A stretch of 64,000 nt of DNA from Ceratodon purpureus. Taxonomy: Eukaryota; Streptophyta; Bryopsida; Pseudoditrichales; Ditrichaceae. This document shows, one piece after another, positions 1 to 11,960 of the stretch (position 1 is the stretch's first letter; the number at the start of each line of letters is the position of its first letter). The notes under the pieces are model-generated. The model worked only from the letters and a program-made list of their open reading frames with translations. It was not told the DNA's origin and made no database searches. A program made the position numbers and the translations under genes. The stretch covers positions 1,685,852 through 1,749,851 of the forward strand of contig CM026426.1 in the NCBI GenBank assembly GCA_014871385.1, given 5' to 3'.

Positions 1-469
<469 letters not shown>

Positions 470-611
470 TTTTGACGTCCTTTGTAGTTTGCAATTCGTC
501 CTGGAATTGCCTTGGTGCTTAATGTCTGGATCATAGGTGTGCCGAGCGCCTGTTGGGACGGGTGGTCTCGCGTGGGAGTTGGGCTTGTCTTCTGGGTGGT
601 GCTTGATCACT

Positions 612-1865
612 TTAGAGGGCTGCGATGGCAGCTGCTACTCCTCGATGAATCTGGTTGTGCTTGGACCTTGATGTAGCGGAATGCGGGTAGACGTCATAAA
701 CAGTCTTTCCTAGAGTCTTGTTGCAGGCGGGGCAGTTGACTTGATCCGCTTCAGGGTACCGAGAAGCTAGGTCAATGTTATATTTGAAATACTGTTTTAC
801 CTGCTCTATGGCAGTTTCTAATTCTTCCTCGGCATCACTGGCGTCACTTGCTTCTGTTTCCAAGCTATATTCTTCTTCTAGGCGTTTGAGAGCATCCTTG
901 TGAAATTTAAAAGGATGGGGCCGAGAATTTACCGGATTCATGGGCTGACTTGGCTGCTCCGTGTTGTGTACAGGGAGGTGCGGTGACGCCTGAGGAGTCT
1001 CCTCGTTGTCAGTGAGCAAGTCAAGAATGTCAACACGCTCAGCTAGATCATGGAAGATGGGCGGCGTGGTTACCGACTGGGACGGCCCTGGCCCTATGAT
1101 GATGCGCAAAGGTTCCTCGTCAGTCGGTCGTGGTGGTGATTAGTATATCTCCTTCCCCTTGTATGACTCTAGCATGTCATAGTTTTGCTGGTCGTGATCG
1201 ATAGCCTCCGAATCTGGCTCGGATTGTTCCATCTCTAATACGGCCATGGCTTTGTCGATGCATGTATCCAGGAATTCGGCTGAGGGCTCCTCGGTTGTCG
1301 GAGGCTGCAGATGAAGCATGTAAAAGACCTTGGTGGCTATGGCGCAAGTAGCAGCATGGACCCATCCAATTTTGTTGGCCTCAAATGTCTCCAGCATCTG
1401 CTCTAGGTCTGCCCTTTCTTTCTTCAACTCCTCTGTTTCCTCGTGTGTGTGCTTTGGGCGCTGAACTGCTTTGTTGGCGGTGAGTTGTTTGTATTTAGCA
1501 AGGTAGTCGCTGTTGAGCTGCTCCAACTTTTGAATCTTGCTCTGCAACCACGCCTTGTCCTTGGCCAGCAGGTCTACCTGTTCCTATGCGTTGGTAAGCT
1601 CCAGCTCCAAACCTCTTACCTGGTTGCGTAGGTTCGTCAATGTGGTGTGATTTTCTTCTATCTGCTGTTTGAATTCTGCTCGAGCTGTCTCTAATGCCAG
1701 GTTTGCTTGTGCTTGGGCGGCTTGGATGGCGTGGCTGGCTTTGCGCTTGGCTCTCTCCTCCTGTTCTTGGTATGAGTTAGCCAACCCCTTCTTCTCCTGT
1801 TCTGTTTTGTGCGAGAATTGCAGGAGAGCTCCCAACGTTTCGGTCAATGCTACTGTCTCCGACAT
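612..1865 (-). pseudogene. Extra 3' reading frames of the gypsy element (coiled-coil)
   Basis: Between integrase and the 3' LTR the minus strand holds three successive reading frames (about 1584-1865, 1140-1547 and 612-1109). The first two are rich in Glu, Lys, Gln and Ala with heptad-like spacing, as expected of a long coiled coil. The last contains a CPAC pair followed by histidines (CPACNKTLGKTVYDVYPHS), which may be a small zinc-binding site. Some plant gypsy lineages carry an extra ORF here, but I do not recognise this one. Part of a fossil element. Confidence 0.55.
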
Positions 1866-2549
1866 CCGAGGCCCCCAGGCCGGATCCTTTGCTATCGCAC
1901 TTCAGATGTCAGCTCCAACACTCGTTGGCGCTTGGCGCTTGGCCTTGGCGTAGCTGTCTCGGGAGGAGGTATGGCTGCCATCTCCCTCTAGATGTCAAGG
2001 AAGGAACCTGCAGCTGGTGGTCGGTTATGGTGTTGGTGGTAGGCAAGGAAATGCGTGATGTAAGCTGTCAGGAACAGGCCGATAGGGCTGGAGTACTCGG
2101 GTGATCTTCGGTGTCCACGCAGCTGCATTCAGAAGTGCTCATCGACCAATACCCCCTAGTTGATTTTTTCTCCTTGGTCGGCCATGAATAGCAGGGACAG
2201 TTGAGCGCATGTGATCCCGTTACAATCGTTCAAAAAAAAGACCTGGCTCAGAATGCCCCTCATCCTCGCAAACCATGGTTCAGCCAAAATCTTTCCTAAA
2301 ACAAAGACGTCATAACGATTGTCATCGCGAAGAGTACCAGAGTCTCGACATGCGGCTGTGGATATGCGCAAGCTGGGATCCATTCGGTGAAGCCTGTCCC
2401 GTTCCACCCGAAGAACGCATGCTGATAGCGGCTGGAGTAGACCACGCGGATGCCTTCGACGTCGCCAGCCGGGTAAGGTTCGTCTTCGCTCTGTTGCCTT
2501 AGGGACTGCACAAATGCATTGCAATAGGCAACGTTGGTCTTGCCCTCCA

Positions 2550-4318
2550 TCAAGCTCCAATACTTAACCATGCCTGTCTTTGTGGTCCATACTTCATCTG
2601 CCCTGCGCTTCCACTCGTGGGAACATGGAATGGCGGCATCGCCTTCTGAGGAGCAGGGGGAACCATGGCGACAACGGCGCAGAGGCAGTGAAGGAGCGTA
2701 TGCGACAGCAATGGGCTAAGAGGGGAGCAAATGAGAGAAAGAATGAGGCGTGCCAGGCTCCCAAACGGCTCGGGGAGTATAGCGAGTTGTGGGGAAGGGA
2801 GTGAAGGGAGGTCAGGGGACCAACTGGGAGGGGTGAGGGGAGGAGAAGAGTTACTTGGTGGCTGGGATGGGATGGGTGGTGTTTCATGATGCGCCAGCCC
2901 AGGCTCCTTTGGCGGCTGTGAGAGGTTCTGATGGGACTGGACTGTCTGTGATGATGGTGGCGGCGCTGTCCGCCTAAGACGGCGGAGATGAGTGGCTGCT
3001 GTCATGTCAACTGGTTGTCCATGATTGTCCCTGGTGTGCCTGGAAAATGGGATGGCTTGGATCAAATTCACACGTGTCTGAGGGATGCTGGAGGTGGATG
3101 GGGGCAAGGTGGAGACATCCTGATCATCTGTATTGGGAGTGTTGGCGTCCAAGTTAGACTCCGCTTCTCTGGAGAGGTAGCTATGAATTTCTCCTAAGCT
3201 AAGAGTCGGTGACAGTTGTGGTGTGGCCGCGTGGTAATGTTTTAATTTTGCTGCATTGACCATGGTGGCGTGGGCGTCATAATTAGTACTGTTAATTAGT
3301 AACACTGTGTTATTTGGTAGTACTAATTGGACCCTGTATGGGCCATGCCAAATGGACTCGAATTTTGGTCGTTTTAAATTGGGATCTCTGGGACACCATA
3401 AGAAAAGGTCACCCTTTTGGAAAAGCCTGGGCGGTTGCGAGGCCTGAAAATACTGCGCGCTGAGTTGTTGTTTATGAGCTATGTTGTTTAATACAGACTC
3501 CTGGAGTTCCTTGATATGGTGTATATCTTGCAATTGAGCGGCTAACACCCGGTGTGGAGTGTAATCTCGTGGCTGCAGACTTTGGAACGTAGGAGCAATA
3601 TATTCCGTGGGCAACAAGGATTGAGTACCATAAACTAACTCAAAGGGGCTGAATTGTGTGGCTGTCTTGGTAGCTACCCGGTATGCCCATAAGGCAGCTG
3701 GAAGGCAGTCGTCCCAGTAGACCTTGTTGGCGTGGACAAACCGTTTTAGCATATTTATTAATGTTTTGTTGGTCGACTCTGCCTGTCCGTTGCCTTGAGG
3801 ATAATAAACGATGCTTGTGCGGTGTTTAATTATGTGGTTGTCCATGAGTTCATCACTGAGTTGACAAAATGAAAACCTTGATCAGACATGATCTCCAAGG
3901 GACATCCAAACCTGGTGATAATATGTTCGTAGATGAAGGTTGCGGTGACTACGGCGGTATTTATTCTCAGCGGCTTGGCCCCTACTCACTTGGTGGTGTA
4001 ATCAGTGGCGACCAGTATGTATTTGAATCCTTGCCTTGTTATGGGTCGGATTGGGCCTACGAAATCCAGGCCCCATTGCATGAATGGTCCCAATGGCGGT
4101 ATTGACTTCAATGGAACTCTGCCTTGATATTGAAAGTTTGTGGTAGCAATCTGGCACGCATGACATTTTTTAACATAATCATGGACGTCCTTGTGTAAAG
4201 TTGGCCACCAGTACTTGGCAGTTAGAATCTTTTTCACCGTAGTGTCGGGTCCTTGGTGACCACCAGCCGGGACATCATGTAAGTGAGCTATAATCTCCTG
4301 TTGCTGGTCTGGGACCAC
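2550..4318 (-). pseudogene. Gypsy integrase region
   Basis: The N-terminal part (3986-4318) has the HH-CC zinc domain signature ([12 protein letters not shown] followed by CHACQ) and then WGLDFVGPI of the catalytic core. The later part (2550-3845) has the YYPQGNGQAESTNKTL block typical of gypsy integrases, followed by the C-terminal WHGPY segment and a long Pro/Ser-rich tail. It would insert the cDNA copy into host chromatin. Fossil copy. Confidence 0.9.
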
Positions 4319-5793
4319 ACAAATCCGCGTTTCTCCGTCTGGACCCGTCGGTAGAGCTGTCCCTCAACAGTGGTGTAGGGAAGAGTGTTGCGAATAAAAT
4401 TAATTTTTCTGGTGCTTGAGACATCGATGGGAACTTGCTCGGTTGTTAAATACTGCAAATACGGTGATCGCCAGTCTTTGTTTTTCTCTGGTGCAATTGC
4501 GGCTGTTTGAATATATGCATCATTGAATGAGTCGTCAATGCCGTCCATGGTAGCTGTGGTGTCTCTGGACAGGTAATCAGCTATGATGTGGCGCTTGCCA
4601 GGGATATAGACGACTTCGAAATCGTATTCGAGGAGAATCATAATCCATCTGGCTACCCTTCCACTGACCAGTGGTTGATTGACGAGGTAAGAAAGGCTAT
4701 GATGATCCACGATGAATTTGAATTTATTTCCGAGAAGATAATGTCTGAATTTTTTGACAGCATAGATCATGGCTAGAGCTTCTCTCTCCGTGGTAGAATA
4801 GTTCTTTTCGGCTGTGTTTAGTAACCGGCTTGCGTAGGCTACCGGCTGGTCATGTTTGCCTGTGACGTTCTGGGCTAACATGACACCTACGGCGACGTTG
4901 GAGGCATCGGTGTGCACATGAAAGGGTTTAGTCCAATCTGGGGCAATGAGTATAGGCGCATTTGAATAGGTGACCTTAGTTTTTTCCAATGCCTCTTGTG
5001 CCTCCGATGTCCAATCTTGGGGATAGTTGTATCTGACGTGGTTCAAAGCTGTAATCGGAGCAGTTGTATGGGCCAGCTTTTCTATATAAATTCTGTTAAA
5101 CTGGACTAGGCCGAGGAGGCGCAGGACTCCTTTTTGATTGAGAGGTGGAGTCATTTTGACTATGTCTTTTATTTTTTCTAGATCCGGTAGCTTACCATGT
5201 TTACAGACTATGTAGGCCAAGATGTTACTTGCAAAGAATAGGAACATGCATTTATCGGCATTGAGATTGACCCCGTTGGCTCTGCAGGCATCAAAGATTT
5301 GTCGTAGATGGGAAATATGGTCTTTCATGGAGCCATAGACAGTACCATCATCAAGGTAAATTCGAAAGAATCGTTTTATATATGGGCGGAAGATAAGTTC
5401 CATGACTCTCTGAAATGTCATGGGTGCGTTCTTGGCACCGAATGGCATCCTCTCGAATTGGTATGGTCCCCATTCTGTGGAGAAGGCCGTTTTATTTTTA
5501 TCTTGGTCGGCCATGGTTACCTGATAGTATCCTAAAAAGGAATCTAGAAAAGAGTACATCTTGTGGCCGGCCACTTCATCAATGATTTCTTCCATATAAG
5601 GTAGGGGATAATGATCTTTTCGTGTGGCAGCGTTAAGTTTACAAAAATCGACACATATCCTGAGAGTACCATTTTTTTTTGGTATGATGACCATCGGTGA
5701 CAACCACGGTGCTGAATCTATAGGTGAGATAACTTTTTCTTGCAATAGTTTGTCTAGTTCAGCTTTGACTCTCGTTGCGTAGTTAGGATTCAT
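4288..5793 (-). pseudogene. Gypsy reverse transcriptase and RNase H
   Basis: About 500 codons. Seen in order: the fingers segment with LRICVDFCKLNAATRKDHYPLP, the SFLDSFLGYYQV block, FERMPFGAKNAPMTFQR, the catalytic YLDD box, and an RNase H domain with HTDASNVAVGVML and the TTEREALAMIYAVKKFRHYL block. This is the standard Ty3/gypsy polymerase order. It copies the element RNA into DNA in virus-like particles. Fossil copy. Confidence 0.95.
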
Positions 5794-5945
5794 CCTATAT
5801 CTGCGTTGCTGTACTGGATGTGCGTTTGGAACTAAGTCAGTTGTATGTTCTGCTAACTGGGTAGGAATGCCTTTGAGGTCTTTGTGGTTCCAGGCATATA
5901 TGTCCTGATACTCGCGGAATAATTCAATGGCAGCGTGTTTGAGCT

Positions 5946-7232
5946 CTAGTGGTGCCTCGGCGTTGATTTTAACAAACTTTGGTTCGGCTGTGGTCCCAAG
6001 TTGACTAATTCCACCTTATCTTTGGCGCCATGAGACCAACCGTTGACAGTGTGCTGTTTTAATGCTTGGGACGCCGGAGGAGCGCTGACACTGACTCTCC
6101 CCTGGACTTCATTACTGAAGTGGGGAGGAATGTCAAGTTTCTCTCGTTCTGGTGCCAGACTGGCGAGGTGTATTTCCGCTAGTGGTACTAGATTGGGGTC
6201 AGCTTGTAGAACCAACGCCTCCTACTCTAGTGACAATCCTTTCAGCCAATTAGTTCCTGCAGTGTGTCGTATTTGGTTTGCTTTGGCTCGGGTTACGCAA
6301 CTATCGATAGGGATAATAATGGTTTTCCCTTGCCGATGTATCCGAATCTGGTTTCGGGCCCAGTCGTGGAGGGCGTTCATATCCCGTAGCCATGGTCGTC
6401 CAAGTATGATTGGGAAATTACTGCGATCGGGCATTTCAATGATGACAAACGTGGCGGGTGTTGTAATGCCATGTGTAGTGATTGCTACCGAGGACAATAT
6501 TCCCAATGGAGTCACAGGGGCGTCATTGGCCATTCTTAAGATGAATTGCGCTGCTTTGGCTCGAGGGAGTCCCAAGTTTTCTCTCAGCTGGTTGCTCATG
6601 ACATTAACGCCTCAGCTACCATCAACTAACACGTTGGTTAGTTCATAATCCCCAAGCTGGATTCGGATGACTGCGGCGTCGGGGTCCAATGTCGTGGAAT
6701 TAACTTCGATTACCTTAGGATCCTTAGGTACAGCAGGGGTTGCGGCATGTTGTAAATACTTGTGAAATTCGGGACTGATCTCTATCAATTTGGACAACGT
6801 TATGGTAACATTGGTATTGTCGGCAATCTGCTGCAGGCTGACGGAAGGTGGCGTCTCCAATTCCTTTTGTAGGTTACTCCATATCTGGTGCAATGCCTAA
6901 TAGTGATCAGGTGAAAACGGTTTTCTGTGCTCAGTGACATGGTCATCTGCTTTAGAATTGGGGCTTGCCTGTGACCTAGTAGATATGGCAGCCGCGGTTA
7001 TTGCTGCTACTTTAGCTCCTGCTCCATGGACTTCGGTGATTGTGACGCCTCCTCTTCTTGCAGATGGTCCTTGGTTGTCCTTAGGTGGAGTGTTGGTGTT
7101 GGGCGACGCCGCTGTCCATCGTTGGCATACCAGAGGACAATTAATTCGACGATGATGGAGTGATCCGCATTCCCAACAGCCGTCATTGCGTGCTGGTTGG
7201 AATGCATCGACCTCTATCTCATCTGCATGCAT
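5946..7232 (-). pseudogene. Gypsy zinc knuckle and aspartic protease region
   Basis: A CCHC-like nucleocapsid knuckle (CWECGSLHHRRINCP) lies near 7160-7232. Downstream, the LTNVLVDGS segment around 6612-6893 matches the active-site region of retroelement aspartic proteases, and the frame at 6222-6599 has the IILGRPWLRD block found at the end of such proteases. Fossil. Confidence 0.8.
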
Positions 7233-7388
7233 GGCTGCTGTGGACGGTCTTGGTCATCTATTGTCGTGAGAGCGTGGGTTGGTGTTGGCAAACCAGCATC
7301 GCCCACCGTGTATCTTACCACAGTTGGTGCATCGGACCGGGGTGACTCTTACGTTAGGCCGTAGGGCCGGTAGTGGTAGTAGTGGTGT

Positions 7389-8243
7389 TTATAGTTTGTG
7401 TAACGCCCTCAGCTCACGACTGATATCATTAGCTACAACAAGAATATCCTGAAATTTTTGAACCCCTCGAATCACAATGCCTTGTTGAATCCATGGCAAC
7501 AGACCTTTTTTAAACCACTCGCACAAGTAATCTTCTTCCGGCTTTCGATTAAGTTTGTCAGCCAATTGCTTAAATCTGTCATAAAATTTGTCAAGCGGTT
7601 CGTCCTTGCTTTGAGTAATGCTACGAAGAGCTCGTAAGATTTCCGAGCTTGTTTTCAATTTCCTAAATTTGTAAAAGAAACTGGCTTCTATCTCTTCCCA
7701 TGACGACAGAGGGTGTTCTGTTTCGAAATCTATATACCAATTTATGTGATTTCCTTGTAAGGTTGTTCCAAAAATGTTTTGGAGGTCTGCTGGACTGGTG
7801 ACACCGTTGGTTCGAGCTATGACTCAAAATCTTCTTATGTCCCAATCAGGGTCAGCGGTATCGTCGAACACTGGGTAAGGGATCTTTGGCAGCTTGGTAT
7901 AGTGGTCGTGACTTCCCATACTGTGAGATGTGGCCGCAGTTGGGTTTTCTCTTGGGATTGTGGCAGATCGTAACCCTTCCTCGGGTATTTGCGAGGCTTG
8001 GGCTGCTTGGCCAAGGGGTGATATCTCTACCGGCCGTGGTGTTCTGCTACTTTGTAAGTTGTGATACTGCACACTAAGCAGTTCTAGCTTCGCATTAGTG
8101 GCGTCATTTTTGGCAGCAGGGTCAGTCATTTGCTGTTTCATCCATTGTAAAAGTTCTCTAGTACCTTCTTGGTCATTTTGTATAGTAGCGTCCTCGCCGT
8201 CAGTGATGCGGGCTCCTTCTGCAGCTACCTTTCTAGGGGGCAT
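7389..8243 (-). pseudogene. Gypsy gag region
   Basis: The N-terminal frame (7824-8243) starts MPPRKVAAEGARIT and is polar. The second part (7389-7658) has the LDKFYDRFKQLADKL and WFKKGLLPWIQ pattern of the retrotransposon gag domain, which forms the particle shell. Fossil. Confidence 0.8.
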
Positions 8244-8311
8244 ATTGTAAGCAATATCGTAGCCTTCGTGTTTCTTTGTTCACACTTCTATCCCCAACAT
8301 GGTCGCCAAAA

Positions 8312-9131
<820 letters not shown>

Positions 9132-11960
9132 AAGTGGTCTTGCTTACTGGGACGACAAAACATCCACTCCCCACGTAACACGTCACGGTATGGGTTAAAT
9201 ACAAACTTTGGCCTAGAATTGTGCGGATCGCAGAAAGGAGAAGGGTCCACTTCATCATCATCCTCAGGACAAATATCCGGATCCCGTATAGAATTGTCCT
9301 CTGCATCAAATGTGGTGACGTGGTCTCGTTTCCAGTCTGAGATAGGCCAAAAGTCCTTTCTTTAAGGTGGCGGAATTAGGAGGGAGTGGCTCATTGACCT
9401 CCTTTAAAATTTGCTCCCAATATTGTACATATGGTACATCTCTAGTGTGTATTTCTTATCCTGAGCCATGCCATTTCTCCAGTACTAAATTTACTTAGAT
9501 ATTCTACTTTTAATGAAATTTCTCTTCTCTGAACACTCCTCTGGTTGTGTCACCTCTTTATCTGCGTTCTTCTTGCCGTCATTGACTTCAACACTACCCC
9601 ATAAGTGCTTATAAGGAACCGGTTTGGGATCACCAACGGGCAAACGTGGTTTACCCTCTTTGTCTGCCTTCCACATATTCACGGGTTTGCCAGGTGGGAG
9701 CCATGACGGACGAGTTGCACGCTTCTTGTACCTCATCACTGGCCACCCCGCATCCTCCCCATCCTCCACTACATAGAACTTAAAAAGATGCATTTCACTA
9801 TGACCTTCTATAGCGTTACTACCGTCGTGATGAAAATCAGCAATGTAACTTTTGAAGTCTGCCACTTCCTGAACAACCTCTAGAATAAAGGCAATTGTCT
9901 TCTGTGAATCCATGAATGCCTTCATAAGGTCGGCAAGGCAGTATGTGTTCTTCCGCTTGATGAGCTTCAAAAGGTGACCGAAGTGGGCGTCGATGTCCTC
10001 ATGTGTGTGTCCCACAGTCAAGAAACCAACTGTAACTTCCTTGAATATTCGCTTAGTTGACAGCAACGAGTAGAGAGCTAGAAGAAAACGGTTCTTGTTG
10101 TCCTTAGCTGAATTGTCAAGCTGGAGATACAACTTCTTTGGCAAAGGAGCGGCAAGCCTACCAGACAGAGGTGGAGGGAGTGGCCCTTCTCTAGAAGGTG
10201 GAATTGAGGGGATGCAACGTGACGTTCCATGCATTAGCGCTTCAAAGAATTCATTCTGTGGCGAAGCTTTGAAGAGTGCTTTTGTCTCCCAGACAGGTAG
10301 TCTCTCCAAGGCACCGAATACCCTGAACAATGAGGAGATTGTGAAATTCGGGTCTCCTGGCCATAGGGCAGTTGCATAGTGTGCGTAGGCACCATCTCTA
10401 TGTCCGTGAGTCAGCATTCCAGTACAGGAAATCGGAATTTGACCAAGCCCTGCCGTAGCCTTCGTGATACGTTGCATCCGGGGGATCGTTGTTTTTGATG
10501 TGTCCATCTTATCGTGTATGATGCATAGGAACTGAGTAGGACTCTGTATAGATTGGGTTGTCCATCCGTAATAAATGTTGCGACAAGCTCGTTGATAGTT
10601 CAGATGCCTAATCCTATCCTCTGTTAAGCTCTGCCACTCGTCCAACCCTCTAGGATACTTTGCAATGAGTTCAACGAGGAAGTCACACTCAGTGCACTTG
10701 GAGAAATTACTTCCTACTGCCTTGACCTCAACGTTGCGGAAGTACTCCTTCCTCATGCCACTAACTGGGGACTGCAAAATTGGCTACGCGTTGGACTGCT
10801 CATTAACCTGGGTAGCACAGAGTGAAGCCGATCTGTTGGCCAGACTGTGATCCGGTCAGCGGGCCGCCGACGTTTAATAATAACTAATATTCACGAAACT
10901 ATCCATAGTGAAAGAAGAAGAGGAAGAACTTACGGCGTTGGCCATTTCGCGCATGTGATTCCAGTTCTTGGCGGATGGAAGTACTTTGAGTGCGCCCACT
11001 CTCTTCTTGCCAATCATCCAAAACTCATTGGGCATTTGGTTCGCATTCTCATTAACGATAGTGGTCAATGTTGCACGTGCCTGAATTGTGTGAATATGGG
11101 GACACCAGAATTTCCATGACTCCCATTGACACGGCCACTTCTCGCCGAAGCCTTGTAGCTGTAGTACGCGGATTTTGATACTCCATGAATAATATACCAT
11201 GCCACTTCGCACACGTCGACGTTTGCTAGAGTAACATAGAGCTTTCGCTTACGTGGTACAGTTGCAAGTGCCCTTGCACCGCGAAGGCCATCTCTCGCCT
11301 CGCCTCGCCTCACCTCAAAGGTTGTGGCGTAAATTCTACAACAAATACGCACATTATCTTCCCATCTAAACGTCTGGCAACATCGGTCCTTGCAACACCG
11401 CTTTGAGCTCACGAGACGCCATTCAGCAGGCACAACCATTTGTCGAAGCTTAGTAGAGGAGACGTCATCTTTTTTGCAAACTTTCCTCCTCACCGATCAA
11501 TAGGCATTCTTCGGAACACCATCTAGACCATTGTCCGCGTCGGCGTTTGCTGAATTCTCGGAGCAGTATGTAATTATATCAGAGAGAAGGTGACCCCCTT
11601 CCAATCGTGTGTGAGTCAGACGCCATCTAAGAGTTGTCATTTGTAGATGATCGTCTTTAGAGACGAAGAGAACCCCAACCTCTGTATCTCCTAGGACTTC
11701 ATCATCACATGCCTCGTCCGGTAAACATACTTGAATCATTGCTCTATCATGGATTGAGAGGTCATCATTAAGAAGTTCGACATACCGATTTCTCCAGAGG
11801 TGGCGGTCGGGATATGAAGCGTCTGGAGTGGAAGAAGTACCCAAGGTCCCGGATTCCGGACCCCCATTATGATCATGCGTGTCTACGTCGGATTCCCCTT
11901 GTTCAGACTCATTGTCGTCACTGCTGCTATTTGTTGGAGACCTAGTCCCCTGATCCTGCT
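9132..11960 (-). pseudogene. DUF7869-like (transposase-like) gene of element A
   Basis: Multi-exon, minus strand. Seen in order: an acidic Ser-rich N-terminus (about 11850-11950), a CCKDRCCQTF segment (about 11390), the VCEVAWYIIHGVSK segment (about 11175-11215), an exon with NENANQMPNEF ending in a GTAAGT donor near 10934, then a long frame at 9491-10777 with LDNSAKDNKNRF (about 10112-10150) and VGHTHEDIDAHFG (about 9985-10010). From memory these last two match the conserved core of DUF7869, a transposon-linked domain thought to have an RNase H-like fold; function unproven. The acidic C-terminal part continues to 9132, where the gypsy LTR cuts it. Frame changes near 9366 and 11497 indicate decay. 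One 17-base palindrome lies in the intron at 10855. Confidence 0.7.

Noticed and set aside
2200-3200. Plus-strand frames across the gypsy 3' region
   Set aside because: They are antisense shadows of the minus-strand element frames and match nothing.
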